Of a DNA stretch of 64,000 nt, positions 55,936 through 64,000 are shown one piece after another; position 1 is the stretch's first letter; each line of letters starts with the position of its first letter. The notes under the pieces were generated by a model. That model was not told where the DNA came from. It did not search any database and saw only the letters and a list, made by a program, of their open reading frames with translations. The stretch comes from Simmondsia chinensis (lineage: Eukaryota > Streptophyta > Magnoliopsida > Caryophyllales > Simmondsiaceae), in assembly GCA_018398585.1 (NCBI GenBank), contig JAGTTD010000013.1, positions 32,629,131 to 32,693,130 on the forward strand, read 5' to 3'. A program made the position numbers and the translations under genes.

Positions 55936-56427
55936 ATAAGCAAAATAACATCATAAAATAGAACGAATTTCCGTTAAACAGATAGTAAAAAATCTAAAAT
56001 AAAATTTGATTTTCTTCGAAAGATCTTTTCTAAAGAAAAATATTTTCGAGGAAAAAACATTTGTCCTCTACCAAACCGAGCCTAAACGAAGGTGCATTTT
56101 CTTTGTTAAAACCATCAGGGTCAATCTAAAGCAATTAATTGGACATTTCTGGGCACGGCATTAAACTTGTCCACCAGAAAATTAAATAGTTTGAATTGAC
56201 TGATAGTTTTGTTGAAAATAATAGGAAAATATTCAAGCACAACAATTAAAGAAAACAAATGAAAATATCTTATAAAAGTTAATATTGTGTCATGGTAAAA
56301 ATCACTGTCCTAATAGACTATTTTGTCGCTGCTCTGGTGCATACAATACTATTGGCGGCTGTCCTCCAGGACTAATACGATCCGACTTTTAACGTACACT
56401 CATTAATTGTCGGATAAGAGTGCCTTA

Positions 56428-56884
56428 GGCTATTTGCAATCCAAAAAAATCCATAAAATGTTATTTTTCTACTAATAATATATTTTAGTTTATATTTTTT
56501 TATTATTTTAATTAATAAAATATATTTAAATCTATTTAAAAATATATTTTAAATATTAATAATTTTTGTATATTAAATTTGAATAATATTTTCTATTTAA
56601 TTATTCATATTAAGTTATTTTTTTATCAACATAAATTTTAATTTTCATAATTTTAATTTGTTCTCTCCACATAGTTGATTATTTTTTTAATCTCATTGTT
56701 TTTAATGCATTTTTGTCTTTTATCTTGAATTAATTAAAATTGTATAAATGACATTGACTATAACTAAAAAAATATAAAAGACGGGGTTAAAAAAAAGGGT
56801 ATGGATGGAGAAGAAGCCCCATTTTATGAAACCACATTTTTGAAAAATGGGACTTCAAAAATAGGGTACGATTGGAAGCAGCCT
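56428..56884. mobile_element. Harbinger-like MITE, 457 bp, TTA duplication
   Basis: GGCTATTTGCAATCC and GATTGGAAGCAGCC are inverted ends (11 of 14) and TTA flanks both sides (56425-56427, 56885-56887). Interior AT-rich, no transposase. The TTA duplication is typical of PIF/Harbinger-derived MITEs. Confidence 0.75.
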
Positions 56885-56887
56885 TAG

Positions 56888-57290
56888 AACTTTGCCAAGA
56901 AAGTTGAAGAGAGCAAGAGCGGGAGCGGGAGCGAGAGCAAGGCCGAGACCGAGAGAGAGAGGAGAGGAGGAAGGAAGGACTGAAGATTGTTCTAATTTTT
57001 GGATGATTTGAGCACTAGTCAAAGCAGCCCTTATATAGGAAGGGAGGTGACTATTGAAAGGGGGTCCTACAGTCACCTGCAATATTAAACGCTGTTGGAA
57101 AAAGGGAGCAGTAATAAATGATGCTCCGGAAGTGATAACTAGGTGCATTAGGAGAGTGTACTAGGCTCTTGGTATCCCCACTAAAACACGTTTTGAAGTA
57201 CTTTTTCCGAAAAGTAAAAGTAGCCATTGGAAAAAACATCCCACACCCGAGCTTGGCCCGGCAGGCAGGTGGCGCACGCATGCGTACCTC
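56888..57290 (-). promoter_or_regulatory. Orphan promoter-like segment
   Basis: The minus strand has a TATA box in CCTATATAAGGG (57030-57041). It is followed by a leader with TCCTTCCTTCCTCC and CTCTCTCTCTCGG and a run of CGCTCCCGCTC, then the MITE at 56884. No coding region follows. It could be a promoter cut off from its gene or an LTR piece. Confidence 0.3.
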
Positions 57291-57539
57291 TTACCATTTA
57301 CTTAATTCAAGATTACAACAAAAGCTCCCATATTTAAAGTGACATTCTCTTTGCAAATCTTTCTATGCGGGATGAGCATTTCAATAACAAGGCTCTTTTA
57401 GATAAGACTTGTGTCATTTTTCCAACAAGTTTGAGTTGACAACCCCAGGCAAAGATCCGTTACATTTAATAAAAACAAATGTACCTTATATTTTATCATA
57501 TTAAATAATATATACATGTATAGGTCAATTCTAACGACA

Positions 57540-58410
57540 TTGTGAGAAACCGAGAAAGAGAGATCTTGACCTTCCATTATAATTTTTCCTCTCATATCCA
57601 TTCTTTCTTTATCTCATTCATTCTCCTTCTCTTTCGTTCTCTCCCTCATACCCCCGCCCCCACCAAATCATTGACTGCCGTCCTCTCGTACCGTCATCGC
57701 CTTCTCTCTCTCTTCCAATATCCTGTTTCTCATAGAGCCCTTTCTCTCTTTCCCCCTCATACCCCCTTCCCAACCACGTCGCCGGTAAACCTCATCATCG
57801 GCATATATATATATAACCAAATGCTTGATCCATTTGTTAAAATAAATGCATCGAATCTTTGCCCCACACCCCCCATTCGTTAGTCACTTAGATACTCTGA
57901 GGTTTGATAATTTATCACCTAGGTACCTTCACATTTCAATGTATACAATGAGGCACATCAGGTTTTTAAACATTTCATCAATTAGATATTTTGAAGTTTT
58001 AAAATTTTATCAACCAAAGGACTTTTGTTGAGATTAAAAAAATATTTGTTGAAAAATACTAAGATTGAACACGATTTCGATAATATAATAGTATCTTCAT
58101 TAAAACTTAATATTTTTTTTTAATGTGAAAATAACAATGATTGTAGCAATTTTCAGTAGTTTACATGATCAATTGGTGAATATTTTATCAAAATTTGTTG
58201 AATTTTTTTATGAAAGCATTGGCATGACTTATATATATTATATCAAAATTTATGTATAAAATCAGCCAGATTCTTACAAAAATTCATTAAATTTGACAAA
58301 AACGTCCTCATGTAATAAAATATTGAAAACTTATGATACTCAATTGTATATAAACGTAGGACACCAAAATGATAAATGTTCAATTTTAGGATACTTAAGT
58401 GATAATTTTT
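57540..58410. other. Pyrimidine-rich stretch and a TTTATCACTTAGATACC-family foldback
   Basis: 57545-57790 is rich in CTCTC and CCCC runs and has no convincing gene. About 57884-58405 is a copy of the TTTATCACTTAGATACC foldback family (GTCACTTAGATACTCTGAGG at left, GGATACTTAAGTGATAATTTT at right). Confidence 0.45.
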
Positions 58411-58869
58411 CTCCAAAAGCAATTATTTATATAATTATTTTATATTTTACAATTGAAAAAATAATTATCTATGTATAATATACCATAATAGTGTATGTAC
58501 AACGTTCTAACCCAAGGCCAATCCTTAGATTATAAGTACGTAAAATAAGTTTTAATCAGTGGACCCCTATTCAGTAATTGATGTGTTCATATCTACATAA
58601 TCACGCTTTGAATGACTTTGACCATAATACCAGTTAAAATATGAGTTATTTATATTATACATGTACGTCTACATTTATAAAATATCACATATAAATCGCT
58701 ATTTCTCCAAGTATAAATGACGATTAATACATATAAACTTAAACTTTTAGCAATGACCCTTTTTAAGTTAGTTTGCTTGAGTTGCTTGTAATCTTAATTG
58801 TTCTTAGAATCCATTGTGCCATTTGTACTGTAATAGCAAGCACCTAAAAGTTACCCCATGTTTTATCCT

Positions 58870-59235
58870 TTCTTCGATAATTATAGTACAAACCCAAGAA
58901 AGTATAGAAGTGCAAGGCAAGGCCCGATGGCAAACAAATATAACACCAGAACACCCAAGACAGTAGACTACCCGAATAACAAGCCAAAACACCTAAAACA
59001 ACCTATCCAATAAGGATACCCTAACAACAAACGACCAACCACACTACTCGATTCAAAAACACCTAAGACGGTGCACGAAATGACAACAACTGCATACAAG
59101 AACTCCAGATCATAACAAAAGCCTTAAGACACACAACAAACATGACAAAGACAACAGAAGATACCCGACATGACAACTATAAAATCGAAAACCTCAAATT
59201 AAAGAGATCAGGAAACGTATTGTGGTTGATTCTCC
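58870..59235 (-). mobile_element. LINE-like 3' end (truncated)
   Basis: TTCTTCGATAATTATAGTACAAACCC marks the shared ending in reverse; a C- and A-rich stretch follows to about 59235. No reverse transcriptase. Confidence 0.4.
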
Positions 59236-59399
59236 TTATCCAGCTTTGCTAACTTCCTTACTGTGATAGAGTCGTCTCCACATAAACAAAACCCAATCTT
59301 TCAGAACCAAGGAACCTCAACTTGTACTCAAACAGGCAATTTGAAAGAAGCAACAAAAATTTCTTCATGTATATGAACCTATCTATTCAAAAAACAACA

Positions 59400-59800
59400 C
59401 TATAAACATACATCGTTATTTACTTTGTTGGGCCCCAATGTTTATAAGTGTATTGAAATTAGTTCTTTATCTTTTCTTTTGTTCAAATTAGTTCATAATG
59501 TTTGTAAGTTTGTTAAAATTGATCATATATTTTTTCCTCTGTATAAATAGTCCCTAAAGTTTTATTTTATGACTAAGTTGGTCCCTCATCCAGTGAACAA
59601 AATTAGGTAAAAATTAATAAGATGAGAGGCTAATTTTGTCATAAACTAAGGCACGAGGGATTGTTTGAAAAAAGAAAAAAGATGGACCAATTTAAACAAA
59701 TTTACAAACATTAAAGATGATTTTGAACGATAGAAAAGATGAAGGACCGACTTGAACAAAATTACAAACATTAGAGACCAATGAAGCAAATAACTCTAAT
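59400..59800. mobile_element. Foldback element (CAAATTGGTCCCTC family)
   Basis: The left arm (GTTATTTACTTTGTTGGGCCCC, TTGTTCAAATTAGTTC) and right arm (GACTTGAACAAAATTACAAAC, GACCAATGAAGCAAATAAC) are inverted. It stops about 50 bp short of the GIF stop codon, so it probably overlaps or abuts the GIF 3'UTR. Confidence 0.6.
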
Positions 59801-59849
59801 CATACATCACTATTCTCTATCGGTACCGCCCACTGGCGTTTTGCCCAGA

Positions 59850-62800
59850 TTATTTGCCTTGGGGATCACCGGAACCGGCCTCAGACCCCTCTTCTCTGCC
59901 ACGCGCACCCATAAGATTCCCAGTCCCACCGAGCCCGGCTTGCATGGCCACATGTAAGCCATTGGTGGGTCCGACTCTCATGCCCATCAGACCCGGCATA
60001 GCCTGTTGTTGCTGTTGTTGCTGCTGCTGCATGAGAGCTAGCCGCTGGTCATGAGGCTGACCAGGGTTAAGCCCGAATGGGAGCCTGAATCCGGGTGGGC
60101 CTTGTTGCTGAGGTGGTTGTGCGGGTGTAGATTGAGGATTATGCTGTTGTTGCATGAAAACGCCTTGTTGCATCGTAGGTTGCGGGCCCATCTAAAAGTT
60201 TGTTGGGAGTGAGAAAAGCTTAGAGTTAGTAAAACCTAACACGACACAATAACACGATACAAACACAACATGCAAATAGCGGTTTCGGGTCAAGAGTTTT
60301 AGAGCCTCGGAGAGTTTGGGTCGTTTAACCTATTTACATAATTAGGTAGAATTTGGTATTTGGGTTCGGTCTACACGTTTAACCTTTTTGTATACCTATG
60401 TTACATTATTTGATTGGTGCACTATATATATATACAACAACAACAACAAACCCAGCGCCTCCAAGGGCTCCCGCCAAAAGCAGGGTCTGGGGAGGGTAGA
60501 TGTACGCAACCTTCCCCCTTCAGGGGGCTACCCTAAAGGGAGGCTGTTTCCGAGGACCCCCAGCTGGTGCACTATATATATATATATATATTAATTAATT
60601 TGATAATATTAATTGGCTTGGATAAAAGTTGAAAATTTTTAATCCATTTAATAAATGAGTTGTGTCCAATTTAACTCCTTTTTAAAACCTCTTAACACAA
60701 ATACTAACATGACATGATGCACTTGTCAGTGCCATAGACCCACAACAAAATTGGAAGCCCAAGCACATCTGACTCGTGGATAAACCCGTTAAAATTTTTC
60801 TACAGTCGAGCTTGCAGACTTGGAGCTTGACCTCAGCTTGTCTTAGTTGAGCTCAAACATGGCTAAAAGCTCCAAGTTAAGCTCAATTCATTTATACTCT
60901 TTTAGAATCATTTAGACACAACACATAATTTAGCTCGAGTTATGCTTATTCAGGCTTGTTTAGGCTCATGAGGTGCTTAGCCCAAGCTTGACTTCTTTAG
61001 CTAAACGAGCATTTTGAACTAAATAACGAGCATATCCTCGGCTTATTTAAACCCACACCTGTGAGGCAGCAGGAGCAGCTGGTGCTTGCGGCTGCGCATC
61101 GGCAATGGCCGCTAAGTACATTAGGTTCTTCTGAAGCTGACCTTGATACCTGGTGAGACATTGAAATTCAAACACGTCATAAACCGGCCAACAATGTCAT
61201 CCTCTGGTCAAGTACGAGCCTCGTACAAATTTATAGAATGAAACCATTATTTATACCTAAAAAGACAAACATTTTTAAGAGAGAAATATTTCTAATTGAA
61301 AATATCTTGTGAAGAAAAATATTCTATAAGGAAAATGTTTTCGTTTGAAACAAATTGAGCGTTACACCAATGATTTTTGAACATCTTATCTGAGATCCTA
61401 AATAAGATGAATTAGATAATGTAATCTAAATTATTATATTATTTGATAAAAATTAACATTCACTAGGTAGCGAAGCCCTCAAATTAACAGATATTATAAA
61501 AACTTGTGTTTCTAACGGATTCTAGAAAGGAACAAAATAGTGATTGATAGTCTACTAAAATCCAACCTTGCTGATTGTTAGGAAACGAAACAAAAGAAAA
61601 ATGAAAAATTCAACGGGGAAAAGAAAACAAGAGAAGATTACATGGTTCGATAAATTGTGCGCGTCCATGACCAGTTCTTCTCCTCTCACATCTTGCAAAC
61701 CCTAAGTAAGAATATATATAGCTAAAAAAAACTCTGGTGCGTCTAATAACAATCTCCGTTGGGTCTGGGCCTAAAGCAATCCCAATGGATATAACCCATT
61801 ACAGAAAAAAACCAGGCTCTATATAGGAAGCACAACACCGAATACCTACAACGACAAGAGTATAGTATATCTCTAAGCTAAGACTATTATCATTTTCTTT
61901 GTTAATTCTAACCCCATTTAAATACATATAACGAGAGGGAACCAGTTACTCTCATCTCTTTGCTCTCTATACTCTCTATTCTTTCTATACGCTTGGATTG
62001 GGTAGTATGTAGGATCTTTCCCTGAGATGCTTGTTTGCTTTCTACCTTTTGCTCTTGTTTCTATGCTTCCATGATTATATGCTTCTCATGCTCTCTATGC
62101 TTTCTATGCTTTCCATGCTCTTCATGCCTATTAGGCTGGGGGTCCTCGTAAACAGCCTCTCATCAAGGTATCACCCTGAAAGGGTAAGGCTGTGTACATC
62201 CTACCCCTCCTAGACCCTGCTTACGCGGGAACCTTTGAGGCACTGGGCCTGTTGGTGTTGTTGCTGCTGAACCAGTTACTCTCATAAAAGGATATCCAAA
62301 ATAGAGACCATGCTAGTTTCAATGGCAGGACAAGGCGCCTCATGACGAAGTAAACATTTACAAGATTCACCATTAGCAACACTTTGCAAGCAGCAACAAC
62401 ATAACAAGCGACACATTGCAGTTTCTCAAATATGTAGTGTGCAAACTTCCTTTTAGACACTTACACATCCTCATTAAACCCAAAGAACCATGCTTCTTTT
62501 TTGGTAACCGAAGTGCCGAGGCTAGTCCCTGCATTGGCGGGAGCCATTGTGGCACCGGGTTTGTTGTTGAAGACCAGTGGGTGGCAACAAGAAATTGTTT
62601 GCACCCAACGACATTCAAACCCACCAACACCATGAGCCGAATCCTTGATGTTCCAACGCACCATGCTCTGAACAAGATGGTAACGGGCAAAGTAAATATA
62701 AAGATGACACTTTGGTGCTTCAGTACTTCTTGTTAGGCACTCCCTCACAATCCCACTATGATCACTGATAACTCGTTTGCTTTTCACTCCTTATTCTGTA

Positions 62801-62980
62801 TAAATTATATTGATAATGCAATTTATATAATACCACATCAAATTCAGTAGTTGATAACAATAAAATGGATTGCGAAACGGGCTCATGGTAACGAAAAACT
62901 TACTGGGCACACTCAGCCAGCTTTCCCAAGTTCTGATTTTCGAGTATCGCCAAAATCAACTGCTTGTTCTCGTCCAAGTA
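59850..62980 (-). CDS. GIF: GRF-interacting factor (GIF2/GIF3-like transcriptional coactivator), partial
   Basis: Three minus-strand exons join in frame: 62904-62980, 61059-61149 and 59850-60191 (stop TAA), giving 169 residues. The first exon, encoding the start and the residues before YLDENKQ, was not found and should lie to the right of the window. Exon 1 here ends the SNH helix (YLDENKQLILAILENQNLGKLAECA), and the next completes it (YQGQLQKNLMYLAAIADAQPQ), so this is the GRF-binding SNH domain of the SSXT/AN3 family. The long last exon is Gln- and Gly-rich (nine consecutive Gln, MGMRVGPTNGLHVAM, ending DPQGK). The wording matches GIF2/GIF3 more than AN3/GIF1. GIFs bind GRF transcription factors and recruit SWI/SNF chromatin remodelling to promote cell proliferation in leaves and meristems. 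The protein is nuclear. The introns contain SINE copies and an LTR-like repeat. Confidence 0.93.
60003..60032 (-). repeat. CAG/CAA repeat coding for polyglutamine in GIF
   Basis: About nine Gln codons in a row, mixed CAA and CAG, in the last GIF exon. Gln-rich stretches are normal in this family and length may vary among alleles. Confidence 0.8.
60435..60564 (-). mobile_element. 5S-SINE family copy, headless, 20-bp perfect target-site duplication
   Basis: TGGTGCACTATATATATATA flanks the insert on both sides (60415-60434 and 60565-60584). Inside, reading plus, are ACAACAACAACAACAAACCC, the reversed 3' domain and half the body up to GAGGACCCCCAGC. It lies in the last GIF intron, in the same strand sense as the gene. 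The long exact duplication makes it one of the youngest copies. Confidence 0.92.
61600..61900. other. LTR-like or retroposon remnant in GIF intron
   Basis: The phrase AAGATTACATGGTTCGATAA with a following CTCTATATAGGAAG TATA-like segment resembles LTR sequence. Similar A-rich 'GAGATTTACGTAG' phrases are at 41450-41500 and 20995-21070. No ends were found. Confidence 0.3.
61956..62268 (+). mobile_element. SINE with the 5S-family body but a different, pyrimidine-rich head
   Basis: GAACCAGTTACTCTCAT flanks it exactly (61939-61955 and 62269-62285), so the whole 313 bp moved as one unit. The last 135 bp are the family body and 3' domain (GGTCCTCGTAAACAGCC, GGTAAGGCTGTGTACATCC, GACCCTGCTTACGCGGG, GGCACTGGGCCTG, then TTG units). 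The first 178 bp are not 5S-like: repeated CTCTCTATGC and TTTCTATGC phrases. Confidence 0.88.
62505..62572 (+). mobile_element. 5S-SINE family copy, 3' domain only
   Basis: GTCCCTGCATTGGCGGGAGCC, GGCACCGGGTTTGTTGTTG. Short truncated piece in the intron between the first two GIF exons seen here. Confidence 0.6.
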
Positions 62981-64000
62981 CTACACCATCAGCAGCAATG
63001 TCAAGCACATAACATCAGCCACACTTCAATTGTGAAGACTAAAAAGAGAAGGAAAAAAAACGAATTGCCCGCTGCAAATAATATGAGACTAGACAAGAAC
63101 AACAAAATATTGGAACAAAGTTGCAACCTAATGAAGAATATCGCAATGCCTGAAAGAATAATAAGAAGCATATAACACCACTCGCACTTCAACTACGGAG
63201 ACCTAAACCCAGAAAGTCAAGAAAAAGAAAAACGAATCATTGTTTATTGCAGATCTTAAGGATTCCACATGTGAATCTAATAAGATATCCCTCGTTGGAG
63301 TTGTAAGAAATAAGAGGATCCACATGTATGCCTAGTACGCTGCTTCACCTAACGCCAATTGTTTTTAGCATGGACCCCATTTATACTTAAATGCGGGCCT
63401 CAAATATACCAACTTTGTAGGTTAGTCCTACAGCCCAAAAAATTTACAACATATAATGTCAGACTAATTTTTTTTTGAACAGAAGAATAAATTTTTAGAA
63501 TGGTACATTCTACAGAAATCCCTAAATTGTTGCTTAAAATTAAAATGAAGACCTCAACTTTTGATTTCATCGAATACACCTTGTTAACTATCAATTGTAT
63601 CAATTAGACTCAATGTTGCAATTCTTCCAAAGTCCTCTCCAGCAGTGTATAAAAAGGCGCGACTAAGGCGCGACTAGGCGCTGAGGCGAGGCGCAGCTCC
63701 CTCGCCTCACAAGCTTTAGGCGAGGCGACTTCAGTGAGGCGCTTAGCGCGCCTTTTTTTTTTGGGTATATTTTACCTTAAATTAACATATTAATATATTG
63801 TGTGTGTTTTTGTTATGTTACATAATTTTCGAAAAAAGCTTATGTTGATATATTTACAATTTTTGTAAAAAAGCTTAAGTTGATATATATAATACAGAGC
63901 GTTTTGATGAATATCAATATCTTTTAGCGGTATTTTTCTTAAGCACTATATAGATTTTTAATTAGAGTTGTTATATTACATAATTAATTAATTTTATAAC
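62981..64000. other. GIF intron 1 (part) running off the window
   Basis: No exon resembling the GIF N-terminus (a Met-rich stretch ending near TTEQIQK) was found on the minus strand. A GC-rich foldback lies at 63646-63760. The intron therefore seems longer than 1 kb and exon 1 should lie beyond 64000. Confidence 0.6.
63646..63760. repeat. GC-rich foldback of GGCGCG/GAGGCG motifs
   Basis: AAAAAGGCGCGACTAAGG at left and TTAGCGCGCCTTTTTTTT at right mirror each other, with GAGGCGAGGCGC/CTCGCCTC in between. The AT-rich surroundings make it stand out. A known type of plant dispersed repeat, but not assigned to a class here. Confidence 0.6.

Noticed and set aside
56855..57148. 97-codon minus-strand frame with an Ala-Pro-Leu repeat
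   Set aside because: It starts upstream of the TATA box and continues through leader and MITE; the repeat is the translated CT/GC-rich tract.
57542..57883. 113-codon plus-strand frame
   Set aside because: It is a translation of CTCTCTTT/CCCC low-complexity DNA ending in a MITE; no domain.
62416..62787. Open frames of about 105 codons on both strands between GIF exons
   Set aside because: The frames run through a SINE 3' domain and intron sequence, have no family signature and lie inside the GIF intron.
1..64000. CRISPR arrays, operons, prophage or other prokaryotic systems
   Set aside because: The window is plant nuclear DNA; direct repeats seen are transposons, minisatellites or microsatellites, not CRISPR.

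Overview
This window is nuclear DNA of a flowering plant, most likely a eudicot (possibly an asterid; this placement is weak). It is AT-rich. It holds a few spliced genes with plant GT-AG introns, plant-only gene families, a nuclear tRNA-Gly and a dense layer of small transposable elements. No bacterial, organellar or viral genes were recognised. Five protein genes and one tRNA gene are supported. In order: tRNA-Gly(GCC) (10.1 kb, minus); an intronless seven-helix membrane protein of unknown function (12.36-13.33 kb, plus); a KNOLLE/SYP111 cytokinesis syntaxin with three coding exons and a 5'UTR intron (18.7-22.5 kb, plus); an intronless SAUR32-like auxin-type gene with a very His-rich N-terminus (33.22-33.64 kb, plus); an 11-exon CDPK-related kinase (CRK) gene (40.96-49.84 kb, minus); and the last three exons of a GRF-interacting factor (GIF) gene whose first exon lies beyond the right edge (59.85-62.98 kb, minus). 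Several of these act in growth and division (KNOLLE in cell-plate fusion, GIF with GRF transcription factors, SAUR in growth), but each is transcribed on its own and nothing suggests a cluster. About 90 percent of the window is intergenic or intronic and built from layered mobile DNA. The most notable component is a family of about 20 short retroposons whose full-length members begin with a recognisable 5S rRNA sequence, including its internal Pol III promoter region. They continue into a shared body with a 3' domain resembling the plant SINE 'Angio-domain' and end in a (TTG)n tail. Several copies have clear 9-20 bp target-site duplications, so they are SINEs rather than 5S genes or Cassandra LTRs. 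Other layers are hAT-like MITEs with 8-bp duplications, Harbinger-like MITEs with 3-bp duplications, a foldback family of about 350 bp, a tRNA-headed SINE, LINE-like 3' ends, a decayed Copia element and satellite-like arrays just upstream of two genes. All exon boundaries were read by eye from splice consensus and family homology.
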